A stretch of 64,000 nucleotides of DNA from Bacteroidota bacterium. Its GTDB lineage: Bacteria > Bacteroidota > Ignavibacteria > Kryptoniales > JAKASW01. The notes under the pieces were generated by a model. The model saw nothing but the letters and a program-made list of their open reading frames with translations. It had not been told where the DNA came from and did not search any database. Location of the stretch: NCBI GenBank assembly GCA_023381615.1, contig JAMCQL010000014.1:80569-144568 (forward strand). Reading direction: 5' to 3'. The position numbers were made by a program, and so were the translations under genes. Below are positions 18,588 through 28,002 of the stretch, piece after piece; within the stretch, counting starts at the first letter, position 1, and each line of letters opens with the position of its first letter.

Positions 18588-20339
18588 ATGAAGAGGGCAA
18601 TTCTTTTTGTCGTGCTTTGGGCTGTTGCTGCAAATGCGCAAATCAATCCTGACAGCCTTAAATCGGATATCAAGTTTCTCGCTTCTGACAGACTTCAGGG
18701 GAGACTTACAGGCTCGCCCCAGGCAGCAGATGCGGCAGAATGGATCGCTGGAAAATTCAAAGCATACGGACTTATTCCAGCCGTTCCAGAATATTTTCAG
18801 AAATACGATTTCAACTCGAAAGCGGTCCTCGGGAAAAATAATTCACTTGCATTCTTCGTCAAAGGGAAGCAATTCGCTGCTCGGCTTCATTCCGATTATG
18901 TGCCATATGTGTTCTCGGACAGCGGGAAAGTAAAATCGCCTCTCGTATTCGCCGGATACGGTATCTCGGCGAAAGACTCGAGCTACGACGATTATGCCGG
19001 CATCGACGTGAAAGGCAAAGCCGTTTTGATCATGAGAGGCTCGCCGGAGGAAGACTCGACAAATGCCAGACTCTATAGGTTCAGTCCGACCAGAATGAAG
19101 CTCATGGCCGCGCGCGACAAAGGCGCAGCGGTCGTCCTTGTTGCAAATGGGAAGGAAGATAAGTCGCTCGCGAAGTTTGAATATGACTACAGCTCGCGCG
19201 CCGGTGTTCCTGTTGTCAACATATCTTACGCATTTGCGAAGAGAGTCCTAATCGCCTCCGGCTTCGACTTAGAGAAGGCGCTCGCAAAAATTGAAAAGAC
19301 TCAGGAACCAAACTCATCTTTGATAAAAAGAGTTGAGGTTTCCATTTCCGTGGATATTTCGATTCTCGGGACGAAGGCTATCAATGTTGCTGGTATGGTC
19401 GCTCCGCCGATTATTTCGGATTCAACTTTCTACGTGATTGGCGCGCATTACGATCATCTCGGCTGGGGCCCGTACGGTTCTATGGCGCCTGATACAATCG
19501 CGATTCATCACGGCGCAGATGACAACGCCAGCGGGGTTGCCGGGCTTCTCGAGCTCGCAAGGTATTACGGTTCGCATCCGCAGTTGGTGAAGAAGCCGAT
19601 ATTATTTGTCTCTTTCTCCGGTGAAGAAGAAGGGCTATTGGGTTCGCAGTATTTTGTCGAACATCCCCCGGTCGACAAATCGAAAGTTGCTGCAATGCTG
19701 AACATGGACATGGTGGGTCGGCTGCGAAACGACAAGCTCATCATTGGAGGGATCGGTTCCGCTTTGCAGTGGGAAGGTCTTGTCAAAACGCTCGATGTTG
19801 AACTTGGAAAAGATTCGCTCAAATTATCTTTAGATATGGCGGGCTTTGGACCGAGCGACCATGCCTCATTCTATGTTAAGTCGATTCCTGTCCTGTTCTT
19901 TTTCACCGACGTCCATTCTGACTATCACAAGCCGAGTGACACTTACGACAAGGTAAACTATGTTGGCGAAGAGCGAGTCGTGACTTTCGTAAAGAGCATC
20001 ATAGACAGTCTGCAAGAGGCGAGATGGGTGCCTACCTACGCAAAGGTTGTGGCCGCGGAAAAACCGTCAGGCGGTCCTCGTGTCTACCTCGGAACGATTC
20101 CCGATTTTGGAAGTCAAGCGAATGGATATAAACTCAGCGGTGTAACTCCGGGAAGTCCGGCAGAGAAGGCAGGGTTGAAAGGTGGCGACGTGATCACGAA
20201 AATCGGCGACAAAGGAATAAAGAACATTTACGATCTGACTTACGTTCTGCAAGAGTTGAAGCCGGGTGAGAAAGTGGTCGTTGAATACATCAGGGATGGG
20301 AAAAAAACAAAGACGGATGTGGTCGTCGGAAGAAAATGA
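18588..20339 (+). CDS. Secreted M28 family zinc aminopeptidase with PA-like insert and C-terminal PDZ domain
   Basis: A 583-residue protein with signal peptide MKRAILFVVLWAVAANAQ. The peptidase metal ligands are all visible: His/Asp in GAHYDHLGWG, Asp in HGADDNASGVAGLLE, catalytic Glu pair in FSGEEEGLLGSQYF, Asp in LNMDMVGRL and His in DVHSDYHKPSDTYD. Residues about 110-210 look like a PA-type insert (PLVFAGYGISAK...). From about 490 a PDZ domain follows (LGTIPDF, GSPAEKAGLKGGDVITKIGD). The family removes N-terminal residues from peptides; the PDZ domain may recruit substrates or partners. Ends the 17146-20339 gene group. Confidence 0.92.
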   Translation: MKRAILFVVLWAVAANAQINPDSLKSDIKFLASDRLQGRLTGSPQAADAAEWIAGKFKAYGLIPAVPEYFQKYDFNSKAVLGKNNSLAFFVKGKQFAARLHSDYVPYVFSDSGKVKSPLVFAGYGISAKDSSYDDYAGIDVKGKAVLIMRGSPEEDSTNARLYRFSPTRMKLMAARDKGAAVVLVANGKEDKSLAKFEYDYSSRAGVPVVNISYAFAKRVLIASGFDLEKALAKIEKTQEPNSSLIKRVEVSISVDISILGTKAINVAGMVAPPIISDSTFYVIGAHYDHLGWGPYGSMAPDTIAIHHGADDNASGVAGLLELARYYGSHPQLVKKPILFVSFSGEEEGLLGSQYFVEHPPVDKSKVAAMLNMDMVGRLRNDKLIIGGIGSALQWEGLVKTLDVELGKDSLKLSLDMAGFGPSDHASFYVKSIPVLFFFTDVHSDYHKPSDTYDKVNYVGEERVVTFVKSIIDSLQEARWVPTYAKVVAAEKPSGGPRVYLGTIPDFGSQANGYKLSGVTPGSPAEKAGLKGGDVITKIGDKGIKNIYDLTYVLQELKPGEKVVVEYIRDGKKTKTDVVVGRK

Positions 20340-20497
20340 GATCGTGACGCTTCGTTCTAGTTACCAAGCTCTCGGATTGCGTGGAAACTCGGTTTCATTA
20401 GAAAAAAGTTCCATTTTCAGTTTATGTTCTCATTTCCAAAATCTAAAAATCGACTTTTCACACGGTCTGAGGAGCTTGGGAACAAGAAGAAACCTTC

Positions 20498-20529
20498 TTG
20501 ACTTTCATAGACTGGTTTACTAAACTAGT
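20498..20529 (+). promoter_or_regulatory. Promoter and palindromic operator of the toxin-antitoxin pair
   Basis: TTGACT (20498-20503), 17-base spacer, TAAACT (20521-20526), overlapped by the 19-base palindrome ACTGGTTTACTAAACTAGT (20511-20529, one mismatch per half). It ends four bases before the antitoxin ATG, the usual place for autoregulation by a Phd-type antitoxin. Confidence 0.55.
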
Positions 20530-20532
20530 TTC

Positions 20533-20787
20533 ATGGAAACCAAAAGCAAACTTATAGGCTCGTTCAACGCGAAAACGCATTTATCTAAACTTATTGATGA
20601 TGTTCAAAAAGGCGAAGAATATATTATCACGAAAAGAGGTAAGCTTGTTGCAAAATTAATTCCCTATCGCAATCCTGATGATAATGTAAAGATCGATGAA
20701 ATAATTGCACAATTTGATAAGATTAGGAATTCCATAAAACGAAGAGTTAATATCAAAAGATATATTGCAGAAGGGAGAAAATATTAA
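20533..20787 (+). CDS. Type II antitoxin, Phd/YefM family
   Basis: An 84-residue protein starting METKSKLIGSFNAKTHLSKLIDDVQKGEE and then YIITKRGKLVAKLIP; this is the Phd/YefM DNA-binding fold (NAKTHLSxLI, ITxxGxxVAxLxP). The C-terminal half is basic and helical, as expected for the toxin-binding tail. The gene is AT-rich compared with its upstream neighbours. Its stop overlaps the toxin start (TAATG). Confidence 0.9.
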   Translation: METKSKLIGSFNAKTHLSKLIDDVQKGEEYIITKRGKLVAKLIPYRNPDDNVKIDEIIAQFDKIRNSIKRRVNIKRYIAEGRKY

Positions 20788-21191
20788 TGCAATATGTTAT
20801 TGACTGTTCGTTCTCTTCAGCTCTATACCTTCCCGATGAAGAATCCGGCGACGCGCGCAATTTTTTTATTAATTTGAAAGAAGATGATCAAGTTTTTGTG
20901 CCGATACTTTGGTGGTACGAAACCGTCAACGTGTTAAACATTTCCACAAAACGAAAACGATTAAATCGTAACCATATTTCAATTGTGATCAATCTATTGA
21001 ATAAAATGAATCTAATTACAGATTTTGAATATGGAGCACAATTTGCAGAAGAATTATTTGACTTAACTCAGTTATATCATGTGACATCATACGATGCTGC
21101 CTATTTGGAATTAGCACACAGAAAGAGAGCGAAACTGATGAGTCTTGATGAAGATTTAATTTCTGCGGCTAAAGCAATCGGGATAAAATAA
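20787..21191 (+). CDS. PIN-domain toxin (VapC-like)
   Basis: A 134-residue PIN-domain ribonuclease. Acidic residues expected for metal binding are visible: Asp6 in VIDCSF, Glu in WWYETVNVL, Asp in TSYDAAYLELA and Asp in LMSLDEDLI. VapC toxins cleave tRNA or rRNA when freed from antitoxin. It follows a Phd/YefM-type antitoxin with a four-base overlap. Codon use is AT-rich, in line with horizontal gain. Confidence 0.9.
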   Translation: MQYVIDCSFSSALYLPDEESGDARNFFINLKEDDQVFVPILWWYETVNVLNISTKRKRLNRNHISIVINLLNKMNLITDFEYGAQFAEELFDLTQLYHVTSYDAAYLELAHRKRAKLMSLDEDLISAAKAIGIK

Positions 21192-21276
21192 GCGGGGAAA
21201 CACGGATTTTCAGAACAATAGCGACAGCGATTTTGCTTGCCCGAAGGCTTTTATCGGGAATCTTGCGGCGAAAAAC

Positions 21277-21364
21277 GAAAATGCCCCAAGTGACCATCAC
21301 TTCTATGTCAGATCGTCAGTGCATTGCAATGTTTACACGAGTGACGGTCACCTTCACGCCAAAG
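21277..21364. repeat. MITE-like element, copy 2
   Basis: Matches copy 1 (15594-15689) across the core: GTGACCATCACTTCTATGTC, a central cagtgcattgcaatg and GAGTGACGGTCACCTTCAC. It lies between the PIN toxin and the C-terminal end of the giant kinase. Confidence 0.6.
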
Positions 21365-21406
21365 GCGCTCACGTGTGCCATTTTATTCGGTTGCAGCTTC
21401 GCCGCG

Positions 21407-24400
21407 TTAGGAAGAATGTTCTGATGAAAGCGGAGCATCAAGCACTTGTCGCAGCGATGTAAGCAATTTCTCGGCAGTGTGTGGTTTGCGAAGAAAGAAA
21501 ACCTTACCACTTCCAGATGATGTAGCGGTATACCCGTTATCTGCCGCGCCGCTGACAGCAAGGATTCTAACTTGCGGGTTCATCTTCTGTAATGCACGAA
21601 TAGTTGCTGGGCCATCCATAAAAGGCATCATCATATCAGTTATCACCGCTGCAATTTCATCCTTTCGTTGTGCATACAACGCCAATGCCTCGGTGCCATC
21701 GCTTGCCGTGATGACCTTGTACCCAAACGACTCAAGTGTTGCTTTCGTGATTTCACGTATAGCCCCCTCATCATCTACGACAAGCACCAATTCGTTAGCA
21801 CCAAAAGAAATTATCGGTTGTTTTTCGCCGGCATGTTCTATATCGGGCGACTTGACTGCGGGCAAATATACACTGAACGTCGTTCCCTTACCGACTTCAC
21901 TATAGACATTCACGAACCCGTTGTGGCTCTTCGCAATGGCGAAGACAGTTGACAAACCCAAGCCGGTTCCTTTGCCTATTTCTTTCGTCGTGAAAAACGG
22001 TTCGAAAATCCTATCTATTACTGCCGGGGGCATTCCAGTCCCGTTATCAGTGATGTTGAGAGTGACATACGGGCCTGGCTTTGCATCAGGATGCATTCGA
22101 GTATATGTTTCATCAAGGATAATGTTGTTCGCTTCTATTTCAATTTTGCCTCCATGAGGCATAGCGTCTCGTGCGTTGACACAGAGGTTCATAAGCACCT
22201 GATGGATCTGTGTAGAGTCGGCGGAAACTAGCCAAAGGTCTTTAGGTACTCTTGTAACCACGTTAATGGACTTCGGAAATGTTTCTTCGATAATTTTTTC
22301 AACTTCGGATATGAGATGACGGATTTGTACGACGGCGCGTTCTCCTTCAGCGCCTCGGGCAAACGAGAGCACCTGCTTAACGAGATCAGCGCCGCGCTTT
22401 GCACTTGAGTAAAGGGTATCTAATATCTTGAGGCTCTTTTCGTCTGTAAATTTGCGCTGCAGGATTTCGAGAGACATCATGATTGGCGCTAAGATATTGT
22501 TGAGGTCATGTGCAATACCGCCCGCGAGCGTCCCGATACTTTCCATACGCTGCGCACGAAGGGATTGTGCTTCAAGTTTCTTCTTTTCGGTAATGTCATC
22601 CACCGTGAAGACGACTCGCGTTATGTTGCCGGCGTCATCTCTGAGCGGCGCGCCGTTAATGGAAAGGAGCCTCCGCTCTCTATTCGGCCATTCGATCGCG
22701 TGTTCAACGTCAAATACAGGTGCGTTAGAGGTAATGACTGTACGGAAAGGGAGTTGATCTTCAGGGAACGGCTTGCCATCGAAGTCGGTGATCTTCCATT
22801 CGGGCGCGTTATACGTAAGCGCTGTGATGGAACTTTTATCCAATCCCAAGATTTCCTCGGCGCGCGTGTTGGCAAAGATAATATTCCCATCTTCATCAAG
22901 CACTGTGACGGCAGCGACGCTTGTTTCCATAATGGCATTCAACATATCACGCTCTTCGCGTAGGAGAGTCTCCGCGCGCTTGCGGTCGGTGATGTCTCTG
23001 CCAGCGGAAACGAAGTGAGAGACGTTTCCCTGCTCGTCTTTCAGAGGTGTGATGGTCTTTTCTTCATAATACAACTCGCCGTTCTTTCTCTTGTTAATGA
23101 AGACTCGGCGAAAAGTTTGTCCAGATAGAAGCGTCTTCCACAATTCCTGATAGAATTCTTCGTTGTGTTCGCCTGACTTAACTATTCTTGGTGTTTGGCC
23201 TATCGCTTCTTCTTTAGTATACCCTGTACGTTCCTCAAAGGCAGGATTGACATATTCAATGATGCCGTCCTTATTTGTAATGAAAATACTGTCAGCGGTT
23301 TGCTCAACGGCGCTTGAAAGTTTCCGCAGGTTTTCCTCTGCCTGCTTGCGATCGGTGATGTCATTGGCGAGGACGAGTCGGGCTGGTCGGTTGAGGAACA
23401 TGATCTCGTGCGAGATGATTTCGACGTCAATCAACGTTCCATCTTTCTTGCGGTGCTTCCAGGGTCCCGACCGTTCCTGCGGCTGGCTCGGCCCCGACAG
23501 GTTGGCCTCCAGGCGCGGCAGCTCTTCCGGCGGACGAATGTCCTTGATGGTCATGGCCAGGAACTCGTCCCGCGCGTAGCCGTAATGCTCGACGGCCGCA
23601 TCATTCACAGCCACGAAGCGCAGTGTTTCTATGTCATAGACAAACATGGGCAGCGGATTGCTTTCGAACAGCAGGCGGTAGTGCTCCTCCGACTCGCGCA
23701 GGTTTTCCTCCGCCTGCCTGCGCTCGCTGATGTCTCTGGCAACCGTGGAGATGTATTCAACCTTCCCATCGGGAGATTTGTGTGCGATGAGGAGTTGTGA
23801 GACTGGAATCTCCCGCCCATCGCGGGCTAAGAACTCCGTTTCTCCACCCCATGTACCTTCTCGAATTGCCGTTGGAATTCCCTCCTCATAGACCAGTCTT
23901 CGCGCCCATTCTGGATGGTACTCAGAGAAGTCGATGCTAGAAACATCTTCGTCCGGACCGACACCAACCATCGCTCGACCTGCAGAGTTGAGATAGAGAA
24001 CATGCATATTTGCATCGGCAACTCCTACAAAGTCCGTTGTCGCTTCAAGAATTGCTGTCAATCGCTCGCGTTCCTCTTCAGCTTGTTTCCGCTTCGTGAT
24101 GTCTATCGTCGTGCCTTCAAAACCGATCAATGTTCTATCAGCATCGCGGAGTGCGCGGGCATCTTCTGAAATCCATATGACTGTTCCGTCTTTGCAATAG
24201 ACCTGAGACTCAAAATCCGTCACGGTGTCTTGCTCTCGAATCAAACGAATGAACTCCGCGCGTCGATCTGGCTCAACATAAAAGTGATGTCCGCAATCTG
24301 TTAGTTGAGTAGTCAGTTCTTGAGGAGATTGATACCCAAGGACGCGTGCCAACGTCGGGTTGGCTATTAGAAACTGCCCATCGCTTGTCGTTTGATAGAT

Positions 24401-26635
24401 ACCAATGACTGCATTTTCGAAGATGCTGCGATACTTCTCTTCGGTTTGCCGCAGCGCCTCTTCCGCTTGCTGACGCTGGATGGCTGCTCCCAGAGTGCCA
24501 GCCGCCACCTTGAGGGCATCTATTTCTGCCGCCGACCACACGCGTTCGCTCAGGCACTCGTCAAACCCGACGAATCCCCACAACGCTTGGCCAACGAAGA
24601 TGGGCACCACTGCGATGGATTGAATGCCCTGTGGGGTCAGCACCTGCTGTTCACTTTTGGGAAATTCTCGTACGTGGCCGTGGACAATCTGGCCCAGGCC
24701 CAGCACCTCCATCCACCTCGAAAAACCGCCTGCCACCGCAGGAAAATCCTGCACGTCCGGGTTATCGATCTGCGGCATGACACCCGGTGCTGCCCATTCG
24801 TAGCGCTGGCTGGTCAAAAGGGTGCCATCCTCAGCGAAATGATTCTCAAAGATATAAACACGGCTTACAGTGGTAGCCTGCCCCAACCGTTCCAACACAT
24901 CTTGGATGGTTTCTTCCCACGAGGTCGCCTTCAGGAACCGCTCGGCGGCAAAGCTCACAGCTTCGAGGATGACATCCCGACGGCGCAGATCCTCTTCTGC
25001 TTGCTTGCGCTTGGTGATATCTTCAGCAACACCAATAAGTGCAATTGCCTGACCCTGGTTATCTCTAACCAACGAGGTAGAGAGCGAAATTGGAAATTCG
25101 CTCCCGTCTTTCCGGCGGTTCCAGAGTTCACCGCTCCAGCCACCACTCATGGTTGCGGGCAGAATCTCTTGAACAACTTCAGGCTGATTCCTTGTCGAGC
25201 GCACAATGCTGACATTCTTGCCAATGAGTTCATGCTCGGCAAAGCCATACGTCTTCAGAAACGCATCATTGACAAACAGAAAGGTGTCCGTGAGGTCGGT
25301 GATGCTCACGCATTCATTAATACTTTTGAGGGAATGAGCAAGTAGATTGATTTTCTCCTCAGCCTTCTTGCGCTCCGTGATATCGCGCGCCACGCCGATG
25401 ACACCGGCCACTTCGCCGGCGTCAAAATAGGGCTGCTCCTTTACTTCTAAGAAAACGCGCCGGCCATCCTTGTGATATATCTCCAACAAATAAGGCGGGC
25501 TTTCCTTCCCCATCTGAAGTGTCTCTTCAGTGTATGCAATGACTTTTTCGTTGACCGGGTTATCCGTGAGGTAGGCGGCGTAGTGAGTGTTCAGGAACTC
25601 CTCGACGGAGTAACCAGTAACCTGCTCAACTGCCGGAGAGACATAGGTGAACAACCCTTGGTTGTCGTGGCGATAGACAAAATCCCGTGTGTGCTCGAGG
25701 ATAAGACGCTGCTCTTTGGCAAGCGCCGACATCTTCGTCGTCAATTCCCGGAGTTCCTCCATCATGCGCTTGCGCTTTTCCTCCACTCCCACTGCAGTGG
25801 CAGCGATCCCCAGTAGATTCAAGTCATCCTCGCTGGGGATTCGATCTTGTTGATAAAGGACGCACAGGGAACCGACGAAGGCACCTTCGAATGATACGGC
25901 CTTTCCAATATAAGTCCTCAGTCCGTAGCGGACCACGCTCGGATCGGTTTGCGCATAGCTGGTTTGCAGAAGGTTACGAATCACGCAGACATTGTCTCTT
26001 CCACTCTGGATGACGTCGTAGCAAATATGGCCATCAGGTGCGTCTACCGGGTTAAAGTCGGGAGGAATGTTCCATTGCCCCAGCGAGTGCAGCTTCCCGT
26101 CTTCCTCTAAGCGGTTGTAAAGCGCCGTGGCTGCTTGCAGCTGCTCACCACAAAAGGCAACGAGACGGTTGATGTTTTCATTCGGATCGGCTCCGAAACT
26201 CAGGAGGCACGCGTTCAACTTTGCCAGTCTCTCCTCCGCGCACTTGCGCTCACGACGTATCTGCGTCTCACGCAGCTCACGTTCGATTGCAGGGGTAAGC
26301 CGCTTCAAGTCACCCTTCATGATATAATCATGCGCACCGGCTTTCATCGCTGCCACGGCGACATCTTCACCCACTGTTCCCGATACTAAGATAAATGGGA
26401 TATCGATGCCGCTTTTCTGTAACTCATGTAATGCATCGAGACCGCTAAACTTCGGCATAGAATAATCAGAGATAATACAATCCCACTTCTTGTTTTCTAA
26501 TGCCTTCCTCATTGCTTCAGGCGTTTCCACACGCTCATAGGTAGGATCATACCCGCCTTTTCTTAGTTCATTCACTTCCAGGATAGCATCGTCTTCACTA
26601 TCCTCGACCACCAATACACGAATCGGCTTCTTCAT
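21407..26635 (-). CDS. Giant hybrid histidine kinase: REC-GAF-PAS2-GAF-PAS5-HisKA-HATPase-REC
   Basis: A 1742-residue soluble sensor. Domains in order: receiver 1-125 (Asp57), GAF-like 150-290, PAS 305-425 and 428-545, GAF 555-720, five PAS at about 728-850, 855-975, 980-1100, 1102-1220 and 1225-1355, HisKA with His1376 in AGGIAHDLNN, HATPase 1470-1595 (VNARDAM, DNGTGM, GTGLGLS), and a second receiver 1615-1735 (Asp1667). Each PAS ends in an ITxRKxAE linker. No membrane segment is seen, so the ligands are cytosolic. The N-terminal receiver suggests input from another kinase; the upstream Rcp1-like regulator, ending one base before this start, is the likely partner. GC content rises in the GAF2 and fifth PAS regions. 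Confidence 0.93.
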   Translation of the reverse strand: MKKPIRVLVVEDSEDDAILEVNELRKGGYDPTYERVETPEAMRKALENKKWDCIISDYSMPKFSGLDALHELQKSGIDIPFILVSGTVGEDVAVAAMKAGAHDYIMKGDLKRLTPAIERELRETQIRRERKCAEERLAKLNACLLSFGADPNENINRLVAFCGEQLQAATALYNRLEEDGKLHSLGQWNIPPDFNPVDAPDGHICYDVIQSGRDNVCVIRNLLQTSYAQTDPSVVRYGLRTYIGKAVSFEGAFVGSLCVLYQQDRIPSEDDLNLLGIAATAVGVEEKRKRMMEELRELTTKMSALAKEQRLILEHTRDFVYRHDNQGLFTYVSPAVEQVTGYSVEEFLNTHYAAYLTDNPVNEKVIAYTEETLQMGKESPPYLLEIYHKDGRRVFLEVKEQPYFDAGEVAGVIGVARDITERKKAEEKINLLAHSLKSINECVSITDLTDTFLFVNDAFLKTYGFAEHELIGKNVSIVRSTRNQPEVVQEILPATMSGGWSGELWNRRKDGSEFPISLSTSLVRDNQGQAIALIGVAEDITKRKQAEEDLRRRDVILEAVSFAAERFLKATSWEETIQDVLERLGQATTVSRVYIFENHFAEDGTLLTSQRYEWAAPGVMPQIDNPDVQDFPAVAGGFSRWMEVLGLGQIVHGHVREFPKSEQQVLTPQGIQSIAVVPIFVGQALWGFVGFDECLSERVWSAAEIDALKVAAGTLGAAIQRQQAEEALRQTEEKYRSIFENAVIGIYQTTSDGQFLIANPTLARVLGYQSPQELTTQLTDCGHHFYVEPDRRAEFIRLIREQDTVTDFESQVYCKDGTVIWISEDARALRDADRTLIGFEGTTIDITKRKQAEEERERLTAILEATTDFVGVADANMHVLYLNSAGRAMVGVGPDEDVSSIDFSEYHPEWARRLVYEEGIPTAIREGTWGGETEFLARDGREIPVSQLLIAHKSPDGKVEYISTVARDISERRQAEENLRESEEHYRLLFESNPLPMFVYDIETLRFVAVNDAAVEHYGYARDEFLAMTIKDIRPPEELPRLEANLSGPSQPQERSGPWKHRKKDGTLIDVEIISHEIMFLNRPARLVLANDITDRKQAEENLRKLSSAVEQTADSIFITNKDGIIEYVNPAFEERTGYTKEEAIGQTPRIVKSGEHNEEFYQELWKTLLSGQTFRRVFINKRKNGELYYEEKTITPLKDEQGNVSHFVSAGRDITDRKRAETLLREERDMLNAIMETSVAAVTVLDEDGNIIFANTRAEEILGLDKSSITALTYNAPEWKITDFDGKPFPEDQLPFRTVITSNAPVFDVEHAIEWPNRERRLLSINGAPLRDDAGNITRVVFTVDDITEKKKLEAQSLRAQRMESIGTLAGGIAHDLNNILAPIMMSLEILQRKFTDEKSLKILDTLYSSAKRGADLVKQVLSFARGAEGERAVVQIRHLISEVEKIIEETFPKSINVVTRVPKDLWLVSADSTQIHQVLMNLCVNARDAMPHGGKIEIEANNIILDETYTRMHPDAKPGPYVTLNITDNGTGMPPAVIDRIFEPFFTTKEIGKGTGLGLSTVFAIAKSHNGFVNVYSEVGKGTTFSVYLPAVKSPDIEHAGEKQPIISFGANELVLVVDDEGAIREITKATLESFGYKVITASDGTEALALYAQRKDEIAAVITDMMMPFMDGPATIRALQKMNPQVRILAVSGAADNGYTATSSGSGKVFFLRKPHTAEKLLTSLRQVLDAPLSSEHSS

Positions 26636-26636
26636 T

Positions 26637-27083
26637 TTAGCCGCCCCTTTTTGATGGAACCTCGTTTAAGACAAGCCAGTACAAACCCAAGTTGCGTACC
26701 GCTTCTGTAAACTGGTCGAAATTCACCGGCTTACGGATGTAACTATTCGCTCCTAACTTGTAACTCGCTAACATATCCTGCTCTTCCTTGGAGGAGGTGA
26801 GCACGACAACCGGCAGCAGTTCCGTTCGCTCATCGCCGCGCAGCCGGCTCAACACTTCGAGGCCATTCACCTTAGGAAGATTAATGTCCAGCAGGACCAC
26901 TTGCGGCATGATGCTGAGATCGCGGCCTTCATACATGCCCGTTCCGAACAAATAATCGAGCGCCTCAGCTCCATCATGCGCAACTACAACCTCGTTCTTA
27001 ATATGGTTCTCCTTCAAAGCGTGAAGCGTCAGCAGCTCATCGTCAGGGTTGTCTTCCACTAGCAGGATCATTTTGTTTTCCAT
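26637..27083 (-). CDS. Rcp1-like single-domain response regulator
   Basis: A 148-residue receiver with the acidic pocket EDNPDDELL, phospho-acceptor Asp66 in QVVLLDINLPKVNG, Thr in VVVLTSS and Lys118 in SYIRKPVNFDQF. The long spacing between strand 3 and the acceptor and the FDQF ending are typical of Rcp1-type regulators that pair with phytochrome-like kinases. It has no output domain, so it acts by protein contact. It lies just upstream of the giant kinase on the same strand and in the same operon. Confidence 0.9.
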   Translation of the reverse strand: MENKMILLVEDNPDDELLTLHALKENHIKNEVVVAHDGAEALDYLFGTGMYEGRDLSIMPQVVLLDINLPKVNGLEVLSRLRGDERTELLPVVVLTSSKEEQDMLASYKLGANSYIRKPVNFDQFTEAVRNLGLYWLVLNEVPSKRGG

Positions 27084-27104
27084 GTAGTTTCTCCTTTTCG
27101 ATTA

Positions 27105-27600
27105 TAGGCTTTTTCCACTCTTTCAAATGACCTTTTATTACACGGAGTGACACCGAGAAACACAGAGTTCCATCCGCGGGATCCTTCGGGCGGAGATGTT
27201 CTTTCCTCTGTGTAGCTCCATCTGTTCTCTGTGTCTCTCTGTGAAATAATCTTTTGTTACACGGAGTGACACCGAGAAACACAGAGTTCCACAGAGAGTG
27301 TTTACTTCGCATGTCTGTGAAATAATCTTTTATTACACTGAGTGACACTGAGAAACACAGAGTTCCACAGAGAGTGTTTACTTCGCATGTCTGTGAAATA
27401 ATCTTTTATTACACTGAGTGACACTGAGGAACACAGAGTTTCATCCACGGGGTCCTTCGGGCGGAGATGTTCTTTCCTCTGTGTAACTCCATCTGTTCTC
27501 TGTGTCTCTCTGTGAAATAATCTTTTGTTACACTGAGTGACACTGAGAAACCCAGAGTTCCACAGAGAGTGTTTACTATGCATGTCTGTGAAAGGTTCTT
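27105..27600. repeat. Tandem array of 'cacagag' repeats (left arm)
   Basis: The phrase gtgaaataatcttttgttac recurs at 27241, 27317, 27393 and 27512, giving steps of 76, 76 and 119 bases; a further 119-base step precedes. The longer unit contains an extra ccgcgggatccttcgggcggagatgttctttcctc segment with a palindromic element. Repeated words are acacagagttccacagagag and ctctgtgtctctctgtg. Open frames on the minus strand here (SLWNSVFLSVTQCNKRLF type) are translations of the repeat, not genes. Confidence 0.85.
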
Positions 27601-27614
27601 TTGTTAAATACAGA

Positions 27615-27986
27615 TCAAAAGACATATCTCTTGATGCCATTTTTTAGAACCGTGACGTTGAAATTAATAAGCAATCCGATTTTCTTCTTTGCAAAACGCA
27701 TGTAAGTTAGTATTTGTGCTTCATGGATTGGAGCGAGAGCATCAACGGATTTCAATTCTACAACGACAGTGCCATTTACGAGAATATCAATCCTGTAACC
27801 ACACTCGAGTTTAACCTCTTTATAAACAACAGGAACTGGTTTTTGCCTCTCGACCGAAAATCCTCTGCTGGTTAGTTCATAACTCAGACATTCCTCATAG
27901 GCAGACTCTAGCATGCCAGGTCCAAGTTGCTTATGTACCTCTATCGCCGCACCGATTATTTCTCTCGTTATTTCATTGAATTCCAT
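27615..27986 (-). CDS. GxxExxY protein (PD-(D/E)XK nuclease-like)
   Basis: A 123-residue protein of the GxxExxY family. The naming motif is Gly24-x-x-Glu27-x-x-Tyr30 in LGPGMLESAYEECL. Further on, Asp67 in CGYRIDILV and Glu77-Leu-Lys79 in VVVELKSVDAL form the D...ExK pattern of PD-(D/E)XK nucleases, and IHEAQILTYMRF closes the core. The ATG at 27986 is the family start; the frame runs upstream through repeat sequence but that is not coding. It is enclosed on both sides by the same 'cacagag' repeats. Biochemical function of the family is unknown. Confidence 0.85.
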   Translation of the reverse strand: MEFNEITREIIGAAIEVHKQLGPGMLESAYEECLSYELTSRGFSVERQKPVPVVYKEVKLECGYRIDILVNGTVVVELKSVDALAPIHEAQILTYMRFAKKKIGLLINFNVTVLKNGIKRYVF

Positions 27987-28002
27987 GCTCACTCCCAGTT
28001 TT

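Noticed and set aside
22428-25345. Plus-strand open frames opposite the giant kinase, one of 317 codons
   Set aside because: They are antisense shadows of a gene with full domain evidence on the minus strand.
27043-27640. Minus-strand frames with SLWNSVFLSVTQCNKRLFH repeats
   Set aside because: They follow the 76/119-base repeat exactly and are its translation, a known kind of false gene.
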